A stretch of DNA of 64,000 bases from Diphasiastrum complanatum (lineage: Eukaryota > Streptophyta > Lycopodiopsida > Lycopodiales > Lycopodiaceae), in the NCBI GenBank assembly GCA_029204225.1, contig CM055099.1:64353614-64417613 (forward strand), given 5' to 3'. The position numbers and the translations under genes were made by a program. Positions within the stretch are counted from its first letter, which is position 1. Each line of letters starts with the position of its first letter. The notes beneath the pieces were generated by a model, which saw nothing but the letters and a program-made list of their open reading frames with translations, was not told the DNA's origin and ran no database searches. This document shows, one piece after another, positions 22,801-32,520 of the stretch.

Positions 22801-25800
22801 AAGATAGATCTTTTCACAGCAAGAGCAACCATAGAATGTGCTTGTGCATCCCTTCTATCCCACTTCTTTTGTTCTTCCGAAGATGTAGAAGATGATGATG
22901 ATCCACGAGGTGTAGGAGGTGCCAAAGACAAAGGCCTTTCCTCATCACCATTGACCAAATCCCACAGCCTTTTCGCTATGAGAAGATTCTTCATCATGTA
23001 ACTCCACAAGGAGTAGTTTGTGCCATCCAACCGATCTTCACTAAACAAAGAACCGATAGCTTCCGATTTTTTAGCCATTACCTCCAACAAAATTTCAGCT
23101 TGTAGTAGATAGGAAAGAGAGCCTTTCCACAACCAAATCTACTCAAAAATTTGCAGCAAACAAAGAGCTGAAAGTAGGAGTACAAGATGTCTTTCAATCT
23201 GCAACCAAAGTGCCCAAAAGATAATGGATATCTGGCTGTCTTTCTGCACAAAAAAACCAGCTTCTTGAAAATTAGGTTAGCTTCGATTGAAGCCTACACC
23301 GAAACCCAATTAGGAAGCCAAATAGTGTGATCAACACACACTCCAATAGTGCTGTTGAAAGCGCCGTACTACTTGCTAAGAATCTGCAAATTTCCAACCA
23401 CAAGTTGACCTAACCCTGAATAGGGTTTGCTGAATTTTGGGCGCCCTCCTACACAAATGCAAACCTGAAAACAAAAACAGCAAGATAAGGAGACACCACA
23501 ACCAAAAATCAGTAGCAGATTTTTGGGCACCCTCCTCCAAACAAAACTTGCTGAAAACTGGTTGCATAAAAATCAAATTTGAGATTCTGATTTTTGGGTG
23601 CCAAAAATTGCTCCTCCAAGATTTTTGATGGCCACCCTCTTGCAACCTGAAAAGAGACAAAAAAGCTGATCCAAACTCCACTTGAAAAGATCAGCAAGAT
23701 GCTGAAATTTCACAACAAAAAGCAAAGAAGCTCGTCTTTTGGTAGGGCGTCAACAAATAAGCTTGCTGCAAATCCGGTAGCTCTGATACCATGTAGGAAA
23801 GCAAGAGTCAAGTCACCAAGATCTAGTTATCAATCAATCTCCACAGAAAACAAGAGAGAAGAGGCTGGGCGCCCAACTCTAAGAGAGAGAGAGAGAGAGA
23901 AAACAACAACAAGAGCAATGGAGAGCAATGCTTAGCCAAACTGTAAAAATGGAATACACAATGAACATCTAAGTACTCTACCTGGATGTGACCAAATGCT
24001 ACCAAACCCTAAGGTTAACCACTTACTATAGGTAGGGCACCCCCAAAAGTCAAGATAGGGCCCCTAAACAAAATTAGACCCCTAAGGACCCACGAGTCAG
24101 TACATGACCAAAATTGGGTCCAACTGAACTTAAGACAAACTTAAGATGGCCTAAATAACTAAATACCCATGGTTACACAAATCTCGACCTTTTGGGTCAA
24201 AGTAACCTATGGATTAACTTTAGCATAGCCTGCAGGAACAGTTGGACAGCAAGGACCAGTTTTGGAAGATCTTGAACAGCCAAGAGTAGTGTCGGAAGAT
24301 CTTGGACAGCAAAGAGCAATTTCGAAAAATCTTAGACAGCAAATTGCAAGAAGAGACATGGCTGTTGGACAGCCCAAAACAGTCCCACGGTGGCTATCAG
24401 CCACTTTGCGGGATAGCAAAATAAGTTCGTTTTATCATGGAAAGACACATGCCTCTACAAAATCAATGGACTATCCTGATTTTTCAGGTTTTGCTCTTAC
24501 ATCTCATGGAGATGTTGCAGAAGAACCTGATTTTTATGAGCAGGCCAAGGGAGTAAAATGTTGGGAGGATGCGATGCAAGATGAGTATGACTCACTTATG
24601 AAGAACCAGATTTGGGTTCTTGTTGATCTTCCTCATGGGAAGAAGGCAATTGGTTCTAAATGGGTATACAAAATCAAGTACAAGGTAGATGGTACCGTTG
24701 AAAGGTACAAGGCAAGGCTTGTTGCCAAAGGCTATGCTCAGCAAAAGGGGATTGATTATAAGAAGACTTTTGCTCTACCGCTCCGATGACTACCGTGAGA
24801 GTAGTAATCTCTTTGGCTGCCCATTTTGGTTGGCGTTTGCGGCAACTTGACATCCTCTTGTCTAAACTCACACACACACACACACACCTCCTCCTCCTAT
24901 TCTCTCTCCAAGACTCTCCTAACTCCCAAGCTCTAGCCTCTCTCCTTAATTCACCTAATAGTAGTGGCTAATACTACTAAACACCTAAGTTCTAACTTCT
25001 CCTAACTCTTATTCTAATTTTTCTCCTTCAAAATGCATTTAACAATCAAGCTTAACCCAAGTTCTAACACATTGCACATTCACCATACATGCCCATTCCT
25101 CTCTCCTCTCTCCTCTAAACTCTTTATCTCCCCAAGGCTCGCTCTTCTCTCCTCTCCTTACACGTTTCTCCCTCTTCTCAACGTTCTCCCCTTGAAAGAG
25201 GCGCAAAAATACATATAAAGTGAATCGCGATAGAATCAGGCCCGGGCTGTAGCTAAAACAATTTCCAATCCTGATTCTTTCCGATTCCGGACTGGTCGAT
25301 TCATTGACGAATCGCGATTCGTCACCCAACGAATCATGATTTGCGGAAACACTACCTGGCGGTTTAGGGTATAGTAAGCACGTAACACTATACAATCCTG
25401 CTGAGCATGCAACAAGTCACACTTATCTGTAGTCCCATCAGCATTATATTTTGTTCAAAACAACAATTTAGTAGCCGATTAGTTTTTTATCTTTTGGTAG
25501 TTCAACCAACTCACAAGTTCTATGTTCCATTACTAAACTCTATTCTTTTTGCGGTGCATTTTGCCATTTCTCTTCTCCAATGGATTTTGCATCTATTCCT
25601 TTGTTGTTGTTGTTGTCATTTGTCACTCTTCTTGCATCTACTTCACTTCACTCACCTTTTTCCGATATTTAATTATTTTTAATTTTGATAATATCACCTT
25701 TGAAGCTTTTGGCTGGTGATGCATCATTATCGAAAATGAAATCTCTACACATAGGGCTTTTTCTGACTTGCTAGTAATATACTCACATGAATTTTTATCT

Positions 25801-26953
25801 TCCATCTTTTATCATGAAAAGTAAGAGTATAATAATCTTGTTTTGCACCAATTTTACTTTTCTTTAGGATTCTATTCATTATGTAAACAATCGTACCAAC
25901 TACTTCCACCTGAAACTATTTGTTAGCCCTTTAGCTTTCATCATATTCCCAACCCTTTCTTCTTGTCTTGCATGGATAACATGCATGAATATTAATATAA
26001 AAACTACACCTATTCTCTTTCTAAATTGAGTATAATAAAAATCATCAAAACCTTTGTCAGTCGCTAACCTATATGCATGAGAAAATGCCCAATGAACTAC
26101 TGTCGGCATCGCCCTCGTGGAACTAAATAAGTGGGCCTTGAGCCTCGTGACAATGCTGTAGACCTGATGCCGGCAACATTGAGGCACCAAGCTGCCATAC
26201 CAATTCGCGCCGACTGCTAAAGGCGTGCCGCCTGATAAATGAAAAAATAAATGCTCAATAAGCCCTAACCAAGAATGACCTAAAAAATGACAGGCTCTAA
26301 AAATTTGGAGGATGTGTGTTATGATACTGGATCGGATGCAAATCGACTATCAAGCAGCAACTGGATACATCCAATGAGATCTCAATGTGAACCAGAAAAA
26401 TCTCATAGTGAAGATGTAGTAGCTTCAACTAGAGTATAAAATGTGCGCGGAAACAAAAGTATGCAAATAAACTATAGAAAGGCGTTTAAAAAGCAATGTT
26501 GGATAATAGACAAGCTGTAAAATATCAACAAGTATTAAGTGACATAATTAAGAATAGCCAATTCACATCCATGACAGTTTTGGAGTTATTCATTTATCTC
26601 AAGCAAATTGGCTCAACTTAAGGGCAAACTCTTCCCGTATGCAAGCTCAAAGAAAGTCTGCACTTGCCACACCTTAAGGACACTGACCCATTTCCTATAC
26701 GCTACTGGATTCTTCATGGGGTTAAGCGTATTCAATCTACACAAATTCTGCAGTGGGGAAGATGATAAGGCAAGGCAAGCTGGATTTGCACAAAAGGGGG
26801 TGATCTGCTGTGGAAAATGAAGACGCACATCAAATGAGGAGGAGGAGAGCATTGAACCTTGAGGTGAACGTATCCATCGCGTTTGAAGGATTGGATTTGT
26901 TGAGGGTTGACAATGTAGGCGTCGCCCACATCCCTCGTCTTGCCACGATCCAT
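10669..26953 (-). CDS. Phytanoyl-CoA dioxygenase (PhyH) family protein, 5' three exons
   Basis: Three exons join in phase: 26858-26953, 13619-13779 and 10669-10809. The product starts [13 protein letters not shown], has the [19 protein letters not shown] helix-strand opening of PhyH proteins, [17 protein letters not shown] in the middle and [19 protein letters not shown] at the end. In this family the next residues are HQD, carrying two of the iron ligands, so the catalytic exons must lie further along the minus strand; none was found between 10668 and 1. Members are Fe(II)/2-oxoglutarate-dependent oxygenases. Splice sites are canonical (AAG|GTTCAA, TTGCAG|GGGG, AG|GTATGA, TATCAG|GTAC, TG|GTGAGA). 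No stop interrupts the joined 133 residues, although intron 1 is 13.1 kb and full of retrotransposons. The gene may be intact but extend beyond the window, or be 3'-truncated. Confidence 0.8.
11100..13007. other. PhyH intron 2 interior, no gene seen
   Basis: Between exons 3 and 2. From about 11450 to 12700 the plus strand is unusually rich in TGGCAT, CATGGT and GGTTCCT words without a clean period, which suggests an old decayed repeat. No protein motif is visible in its open frames. Confidence 0.5.
13008..13109. repeat. 52 bp tandem duplication
   Basis: Two adjacent units, 13008-13059 and 13060-about 13109, both starting AGCATACGATG and reading through GATCTAGGGTTGTTC, differ at very few positions. 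Confidence 0.9.
13619..13779 (-). CDS. PhyH gene exon 2
   Basis: 161 bp, preceded by TTGCAG and followed by GTATGA. It encodes [15 protein letters not shown] through IMLPS and the first two bases of an Arg codon (phase 2). The sequence is free of stops and reads directly on from exon 1. Confidence 0.85.
13953..14030 (+). mobile_element. tRNA-derived SINE-like head, copy 1
   Basis: Contains a pol III A box (TAGCTCAGTGGTAGAGC, 13960-13976) and a B box (GGTTTGAATCC, 14004-14014) 28 bp apart. The T arm pairs, but the acceptor stem does not close and the anticodon arm is imperfect, so it is not a working tRNA gene. A similar copy lies in reverse orientation at 33282-33347. It sits directly against the decayed 3' end of a LINE. 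Confidence 0.55.
14031..14464 (-). pseudogene. LINE copy 4, C-terminal fragment with internal deletion
   Basis: From 14464 down it matches the post-RT region of the 2-5 kb [19 protein letters not shown] and [10 protein letters not shown]. It then jumps to [12 protein letters not shown] and FFQKRDRD, so the part containing the Cys/His motif is deleted. It is cut at 14464/14465 by the terminal TG of a copia LTR. Confidence 0.75.
14465..14684 (-). repeat. 3' LTR remnant of copia A
   Basis: Starts TGTAGGAAAGCAAGAGTC like the copy at 23792 and runs to AAACCCTAAGGTT, where a deletion joins it to pol. Confidence 0.75.
14686..15072 (-). pseudogene. Copia A linker and RT start
   Basis: Encodes a degenerate GQQ/EDLGQ repeat linker, then [20 protein letters not shown], the conserved opening of the copia RT domain. 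It breaks off at the LPHG codons. The same segment occurs in inverted orientation at 24229-24650. Confidence 0.7.
15188..16121 (-). pseudogene. Copia A integrase
   Basis: From 16121 down come the GAG-pre-integrase block ([18 protein letters not shown]), then the DDE core: [41 protein letters not shown] and [19 protein letters not shown] stop and frameshift separate the pre-integrase block from the core near 15780. The upstream protease part is cut by element B at the GCTTC duplication. Confidence 0.8.
16127..16590 (+). repeat. 5' LTR of copia B
   Basis: 464 bp with TG..CA ends. It carries an 11 bp stretch near the start that the 3' LTR lacks. Confidence 0.95.
16591..16608 (+). other. Primer-binding site of copia B
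   Basis: TGGTATCAGAGC directly after the LTR is the usual complement of initiator tRNA-Met in plant copia elements. Confidence 0.9.
16790..17170 (+). repeat. CAGGT-rich degenerate tandem repeat in the copia B leader
   Basis: Between the primer site and gag, units of roughly 20-40 bp built on CTGAGG.AGGCA, ACCTGG and GACAGGTG recur many times. No long open frame fits. It overlaps the 330 bp duplication that follows. Confidence 0.7.
17031..17690 (+). repeat. Exact-length 330 bp tandem duplication of leader plus gag start
   Basis: 17031-17360 and 17361-17690 are near-identical units running from CGGACAGCAGCAACTAAGG to GATCGTCACAGGTGT. Each holds the end of the leader and the first roughly 43 codons of gag (ATG at 17233 and 17563). 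Only the second start runs on into full gag. Confidence 0.95.
17563..18395 (+). pseudogene. Copia B gag
   Basis: Starts MAGLNDAV; the gag fold includes [32 protein letters not shown] and [10 protein letters not shown]. The frame closes at 17925 and continues shifted through LPLAYQNFV and a lysine-rich stretch to a CCHC zinc knuckle at about 18288-18330, where one position is a TGA (CFI[14 protein letters not shown]). At least one frameshift and two stops are present. Confidence 0.85.
18398..19802 (+). pseudogene. Copia B protease and integrase
   Basis: Aspartic protease motif [12 protein letters not shown] near 18480-18518, [12 protein letters not shown], pre-integrase [14 protein letters not shown], then the integrase core [26 protein letters not shown], and after a +1-type shift near 19205 [11 protein letters not shown] and [18 protein letters not shown]. 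It would cut the polyprotein and integrate the cDNA. A second shift follows near 19802. Confidence 0.9.
20270..21694 (+). pseudogene. Copia B reverse transcriptase and RNase H
   Basis: The RT frame 20340-21137 is intact: [49 protein letters not shown] and catalytic [14 protein letters not shown] at 21137 and a shift precede RNase H ([33 protein letters not shown]) ending at 21694, just inside the 3' LTR. Between 19900 and 20270 the linker is broken by several stops. Confidence 0.9.
21689..22141 (+). repeat. 3' LTR of copia B
   Basis: 453 bp, preceded by the polypurine tract and followed by the second GCTTC. Sequence close to the 5' LTR. Confidence 0.95.
22147..23132 (-). pseudogene. Copia A gag, zinc knuckle and protease start
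   Basis: From 23132 down: [20 protein letters not shown], a serine-rich loop, [20 protein letters not shown], then a shift into [15 protein letters not shown], a lysine-rich run and a CCHC knuckle ([14 protein letters not shown]) near 22290. [12 protein letters not shown] follows, and element B interrupts shortly after. One or two shifts break the frame. Confidence 0.85.
23779..24016 (-). repeat. 5' LTR (part) and primer site of copia A
   Basis: LTR sequence from 23792 matches 14465-14684. On the minus strand it is followed at 23791-23779 by TGGTATCAGAGCT. The outer end of the LTR is not defined, since the other copy is truncated. Confidence 0.75.
24215..24866 (+). pseudogene. Copia fragment in inverted orientation to element A
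   Basis: Encodes the same GQQ/EDLGQ linker and [20 protein letters not shown] block as 14686-15072, but on the plus strand and extending further: [32 protein letters not shown] and [13 protein letters not shown]. It ends in a CA microsatellite. It is either a separate insertion or part of the rearrangement that deleted the 3' half of element A. Confidence 0.8.
24867..25350. repeat. CA and CT-rich tract followed by CGATTCG-type cluster
   Basis: (CA)n at about 24869-24888 passes into CTCTCC-rich sequence to about 25190; 25215-25350 then has repeated GAATCGCGAT and CGATTCGT words like 5793-5935. No coding signal. Confidence 0.6.
25351..26857. other. Proximal part of PhyH intron 1, no gene seen
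   Basis: AT-rich sequence with scattered short open frames on both strands, none with a recognisable motif. Confidence 0.5.
26858..26953 (-). CDS. PhyH gene exon 1
   Basis: 96 bp, 32 codons from the ATG at 26953 to HLK, ending at AAG followed by GT (26857-26856). The ATG is the first after a CT-repeat leader. It ends in phase 0, matching exon 2, which starts with the codons for GVLSEDE. Confidence 0.8.
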
Positions 26954-26962
26954 CGTCTCCAA

Positions 26963-26970
26963 CTCCAAAA

Positions 26971-27020
<50 letters not shown>
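26963..27020 (-). promoter_or_regulatory. (CT)n 5' leader of the PhyH gene
   Basis: A CT repeat (GA on the plus strand) ends about 15 bp before the PhyH ATG. Polypyrimidine leaders of this kind are common in plant genes. The transcription start is not defined and I see no TATA box just upstream. Confidence 0.55.
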
Positions 27021-27022
<2 letters not shown>

Positions 27023-27319
27023 CAACACAACGAAAAGTGTCCTTTCCAATGGGACCTCTCTAGCCCTTCTTCTTGGGAGGGCATACATGGGCAATGTATG
27101 CCAAAGCTCTCAATGGGTGGAGCTAATTGCCACCTCGAGGTGGGCACTCGATGGTTGTAAGAGGAAGCATCATGTTTTAACTCCGAGACTTCCACCTCTT
27201 CTAGAAAAGTGAGCATGTGTATTTGAACAATGTGTTTTCCATGGCTTATGGCTTTGAGCCTTGGAGGGCTATGTGAGCATGATGTGGAGCTCCTACTCAC
27301 TCTAACTGCCCTCAAGCAA

Positions 27320-28065
27320 TAAGTGTTTCGAGCCATATTAACACTTTCCAAAATCTTATGAAACAAATGACTGCAACTGTCTCACTCATAGAAGATATCG
27401 ATGATGTTATGACTCTAAGCAGTCAAGATCAAATTTTGACTCATGATCAAATTTTGGCTCTGGGTCTAATTATGGCTCAGGGTCGAATTCGAACTCTTCA
27501 TCTTTCCAACCAAAGCAGAAACTATTCTGCACATACTGCAATAGAACTGGACATGAGATCAAGGACTACTAAATTTGAAATTCAACAATGAGAAGAAGAA
27601 GCAGTTCCAACAACAAGCGAATTCTACCTCAACCAGTTTCCTCTAGCATCAAGAGGAAGATGAAGCAACCTTTATGACCAAGGTCGGAGAACAACATGAT
27701 ATCGATTCCTGGTATCTCGATTCTAGAGCAACTCAACACATGACTCACCATCAAGACTGGTTCAAAGATTATAAATCTTTCATTGTGCAACTTGGAGACA
27801 ACTCATCACATTCAATTCAAGGTGAAGAAACACAGTCATAATCGAATTTCAGAAAGGTGAAGTCAAGTTGTTGTCCAACATTCTCCGCATTCCAAATCTG
27901 ACCAAGAATCTGCTCTCAGTCAGCATAATCACTGATTTAGGTCGAAGGTCAAATTTGACACAAAACAGCTGCACCATCATTAACAAATCCCGAAAAGTTT
28001 TAGCTTTCGGGAGAAGACGTGGCAACCTCAACAAACTCAGCCTTTGTTATTCTTTTTTTGCACTA
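27320..28065 (+). pseudogene. Copia gag-protease fragment, heavily decayed
   Basis: Matches in scattered frames the family at 44.9-45.8 kb: LEKLMKQMTATVSLIEDID-like gag end, CNRTGHEIKDY zinc knuckle with a lost position, and a protease region with SIPGISILEQLNT in a shifted frame. Many stops. Confidence 0.65.
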
Positions 28066-28089
28066 GCGAAAAATGCGACACATTGGCCA

Positions 28090-28777
28090 AGTGGCCAGAA
28101 TGCCTTAGAAATCATTTTTAAGGCACCTTCGTTTTTTTCGCTCTTTTCGTTGCTTCAAACTAAGGCACCTTCGCCTTCTTCTCTGCCTTCAGTGTAAGGC
28201 ACTTTTCGGCTTTTTCGCCTTCTTCGCTGCCTTGAATCTAAGCAGGAGTTGCAAACCTTCAATCTAAGGGCACCTTTGAGTTTTCCGGCTTTTTCGCATT
28301 TGCTACATTGGCTGACCGACATTGCCAACTTATCAGCAACCCTAAAACAGCTAGACAACCAAATATCCCAAAGGCGGTTGGCGGTTACCAACTTTGTACA
28401 TATGCAAAGACTGGCATAAATAGCATTAAAGGCTTGTAAGATATTTTTCATCGACACTTGTAAATCTATATGTAAGTTGATTCAAGCTATGTAAGTATTA
28501 ATTGAGATAATTAAAAGTCTCTCTTTCAATCAGAGTTTTTTTGTAGCCAGCGTTATCATGCTCAACAAGCTAAAGTTATTACTTCAAGCTATTGGACTCA
28601 CTGTTGATATTTTATCATAGTGCAATTTTTGTCTCACTACTGCATCGTTCATTTGCGTATTTGTATGGATTTTTCTACTTGAATAATTCTGCTGCTAACT
28701 GTTGCATTTCCGTTCCTACACACCGCTCAATCCTCGAGCTTCCGCTGCCGCTCACGCCCACACGCAATTTTACGACA
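28090..28777 (+). repeat. LTR of copia C (5'), with internal AAGGCACCTTCG tandem units
   Basis: Positions 28110-28290 carry four or five degenerate roughly 40 bp units built on TAAGGCACCTTCG and CTTCTTCGCTGCCTT. The rest, 28320-28777, aligns well with 45825-46265. A primer site TGGTATCGAAGTGGG follows at 28778. The left end is not defined. Confidence 0.6.
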
Positions 28778-31700
28778 TGGTATCGAAGTGGGCATTTCAG
28801 TAATCTGCATTTCTATTGCGGATTATCAGTCTTGTTTATACCAAGACGTCTTTCTAGCAAATGCGCAACCAACAGTATTTTGACAGTCGTTGTTTCTACC
28901 AACAAACTTGTTCAACCAGAATGAATCCATCATCTAGTTCATCCCTCGTTCACATACTTGATGGAGATAACTACCATCTCTGGAAATTCAAGTTGAAGGT
29001 TATACTTCTAGCCAAAGAACTGTGGGACATCGTTGATGGCACAGAGCTCAAACCAGAAGGTGATGCAGCCATCATCACCAAGTGGAGACTGAGAGATGAC
29101 AAAGCATTTGCCATGATCACCCTCAACATCAAGGACACTCAAGTCAGTCACATATGTGTTGTTCAGACAGCTAAGGATGCATGGGACATCCTAGCAACTC
29201 TCTACGACATTAGAGACGTTACATCCAAGCTTCAATTGAGGAAGAAATTATTCACCCTCGGAATGTCTGACGCAGATAGTGTTTCAAGCCACCTCAACAC
29301 TTTCGAAAATCTTATGGAGCAAATGATTGCAACTGGCTCAGTCATAGAAGATGGCTGCTCCAACCTATTCCTAAACTAATTTAAACTTAAATTGAATGAA
29401 TAGTTGGCAAACTATTGACGTCTACCAACTAAGGAAGAGTACGACTATGCCTTTAGGGAATCATATGAGGCATTAGTCGATAAATTGAAGAGCGAGGGTC
29501 ATCCTCCACGTGTAAGTATCTTTGAAACATTTAAACTTTGTATTCTTCGTATAATATTGTTGTAAAACATGTTCACTCTTAGCCATTAGTCAAACATTAA
29601 ATACTAATGTGTCTTGCTTGCTTGTATTCATGTAGAGTGGATGTCGAGACAACGACGATGAATAGATTGGGATTCTAAGTTATAGTTGATCTATCGTAAA
29701 TATATAAAGCTAGAGAGACTGCGAACGCAGCAATTTTGCAATACATTGACTGACATTATCAATATATTATTGCAATTAATCACAATATTGTTATTGGTTT
29801 TTTTATGTGCAATGTTGCACCAAGAAATGGAATGTCGGAATCCGAAATATGAGAAATGTTGGATTCCAAGATATGCAATGTAATAACTGACTAGAAATTC
29901 AAAACTATGTGCAATGTTGGATTCCAAAAGAACAATGCAATATATACAAATCAAGGAGTACAATGCTTGAAGTGATAACTTTAGCTTACAGTCGTTGAGC
30001 GTGATAACAATGGCTACAAAAAGATTGACCGGATTAAGAATTATCAGAAGAACAATTTTGATGAAGATTCTAGGATTGATATCTAACAAAATATCTACAA
30101 CAACATTTTTGTTGCAGTTATTACAACCGTCTCATTACAGGTCAGCTTGTACAGTCAGATTCAATGGAAGAAGCTGCAACTCAAGAGCAGTCAAAGCAGC
30201 CAACGCAAAGTCTAATTTCACAGCCAAAAGCTGAAACCAGAAGATCAAACAGAATTCGAGTTCAACTTGTCTGCTACATTGATCAATTTGCTCACTACTC
30301 TATTCAAGAGCCAACCACAATTGTGGAAGCTATGTCACAGGATGACTCAAATCTCTGGAAAGAAGCTATGGACAAAGAGTACAACTCATTATTGAGAAAC
30401 AATACTTGGACTGTCACCAAGCTGCCAACAGGCAGAAAGATATTGGACTGCAAATGAATCTTTAAGATCAAATATAATGCTGACGAAAACATTGATAGGA
30501 GGAAAGATCAACTTGTGGCAAGAGGGTTCTCGCAAACCCCTAATGTTCATTACTTTGAGACCTTCAGCCCGATGGTCAAGCACACCCATCCGTATGCTAT
30601 TGTCATACGTTGCTACTGCATATCTTGAGGTACACCAGATGGATGTACAAATGGCATTTCTCAATGGAGTCATCAAAGAGGACATTTATATGATCCCAGC
30701 TAGAAGGCTATGTCCTCAATTGTCATGAAGACCAGGTATGCAAACTCCATAAAGCTTTGTATGATCTGAAACAATCATCCAGATCATGGTTCCATCACAT
30801 CAACACATTTTTTATCAACCATGGATTTGAACCAAGCTCTGCATACTGTAACGTCTATTTCAAAGCTGTCAACTAGTTATTTTTCATTATCTCAGTTTAT
30901 GTAGATGATAAGTTGTTGTTTAAGCAAATATCGAACTAACAAAGGATACAAAGAGGATGTTGTCGCAAGAATTTGAGATGACAGATCTAAGAGAGACACA
31001 TTATTGTCTCGGGATTCAGATCCATAGAGAAAGAAGTAAAAGGCTTTTCTACATTACTCAGCAAAGGTACTTCCACAACTTGTTAGTGAGATTCAATTTA
31101 TTGAATTGCAAGCTTATACATAATTCCATGGACCCATGATTAAAGTTATCAAAGGAGCAGTGTCCTCATATAGATGAGGAGAGAGGCAAAATGAAGGGGT
31201 ATCCGTACCAGTCGATCATTGGATCCCTGATGTATGGTATTATCTCAACGAGACCTGATCTCGCATACGCCATCAGCTCTTTAAGCCAATATATGGCTAA
31301 CTCTAGCATAGTCCACTAGAAAGCTCTTTTAAGAGTACTTCCATATGTGTGAGCTACCATCAACCTATGCATCTGCTATGGAGATGTTGATTCATCCGAC
31401 ATCCATACGCTTCATGGATATACATATGTGAATTGGGCAGGCGATGTCAACACTAGAATATCAACTTTTGGATTTGTCTTCATGTTCAATAATTGTCCAA
31501 TAGTCTGGAACAGTCATAAGCAAACCTCCATCGCAATGTCATCAACAGAATCTGAATGCATTGTAGCCTCTCAAGCTACGAAAGAGGCGATTTGGTTGAG
31601 GAATCTATTGTTTGATATTGGTCTCAAACAAACTGCTCCAACGATCATTCAATGCAACAATCAGAGTGCTATTGCATTGTCAATCAATCCTAGATTTCAT

Positions 31701-31907
31701 TCTAAGGGCAAGCACATCGACATTAAGTATACTATATCAGGAGCAGAGTATTCAACAAGGAGGTAAATTTGAAATTCTGTAGAACGCAGTATATGGCAGC
31801 TGACATCTTTGCGAACGAATTAAGTCAAGAAGCACACAAGAAATTTTGTGCTATTCTATCTCTGAAGATCAAGGCATTTATAGATCCAAATTAAGGGGTG
31901 GGGGGTG
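28778..31907 (+). mobile_element. Copia element C internal region, rearranged
   Basis: gag starts at 28921 (MNPSSSSS; LDGDNYHLWKFKLKVILLAK) and runs to about 29356, where unrelated sequence takes over to about 30130. RT then begins (QEPTTIVEAMSQDDSNLWKEAM) and RNase H ends at about 31890 (SSTESECIVASQATKEAIWL, IIQCNNQSAIALSINPRFHS). Protease and integrase are absent. Stops and shifts are frequent in the RT. A purine-rich tract at 31892-31907 precedes the next LTR. The two flanking LTR-like regions do not resemble each other, so the element is chimeric. Confidence 0.75.
29357..30130. other. Unidentified insert replacing gag-pol of copia C
   Basis: It opens with a short frame containing PTKEEYDYAFRESYEALVDKL at about 29420-29480 followed by GTAAGT, which looks like a real exon end, then AT-rich sequence. 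I do not recognise the product. Confidence 0.35.
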
Positions 31908-32520
31908 TGTTGGATTTCTATCCTCTCCATCCCTTGTCTAAATCACTAATCTAGATCCATCCATTCTGTGCGTAGATATTTGTATAGATGTATAGTCTGC
32001 AAAAATAATCTATGTCTGAAAACATGTTTTTGAAGTCATCGCAAGACACAAAACCCCTTCTTACGGTCTATCTCGTTCGTTGTAATGTATCGCAAGGCTC
32101 CGCAAATGGTCACTTGCGGTAACAGGCTCCGCAAGAGGGAGACCGCAAAGGTCTTGCAAAGAAGTTTACTAAGTATCGCAAGCAATCGCAAGTGCCTTAC
32201 TTGTAGTCAATTACGAAAGTGAATGCTAAGGCCCCGAAAGAAGAGTGACCACAAATGCACTACAAAGAGCCCCATTTGCGGTTAGTGGCGGAGACTAGTT
32301 TCAAGGCATTACAAATGGGGGGGACTACAAATACACCATAAAAGGACTCATTGCGGTCACTAGCAGTTATGATACACAAAGGAGACGGACCACAAAGGAA
32401 CTACAAAGGCATCACTTGCGGTCATTAGCTGCTCTTGCCATGATCTACATCAAACACCGCTTTTGTGTGTCAATGTAAATCGTATAAGACTTCAAATCAG
32501 ACATAGAGATAGATACACAA
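31908..32520 (+). repeat. 3' LTR-like region of copia C with GCGGT/ACCGCAA motif array
   Basis: Begins TGTTGGATTTC after the polypurine tract. Between 32090 and 32440 the words TTGCGGT, ACCGCAA, CCGCAA and TCGCAAG recur about a dozen times. The right end is unclear. Confidence 0.55.

Larger units (their letters stand above)
14465..24016 (-). mobile_element. Copia element A, minus strand, 3'-deleted and split by element B
   Basis: LTR sequence at 23792-24016 (5' side) and 14465-14684 (3' side) aligns closely by eye, with a GA stretch in each. The primer site lies at 23779-23791 (complement reads TGGTATCAGAGCT). gag lies at 22.2-23.1 kb, the integrase region at 15.2-16.1 kb and a short RT start at 14.7-15.0 kb. 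Element B is inserted at 16127-22141 inside the protease region. The 3' part of pol is lost: the LPHG codons of the RT start join straight into LTR sequence near 14684. The element lies inside a LINE fragment in PhyH intron 1. Confidence 0.8.

Noticed and set aside
27022-27366. 114-codon minus-strand frame upstream of PhyH
   Set aside because: Runs through the promoter and CT leader with no motif and stops before the PhyH ATG frame.
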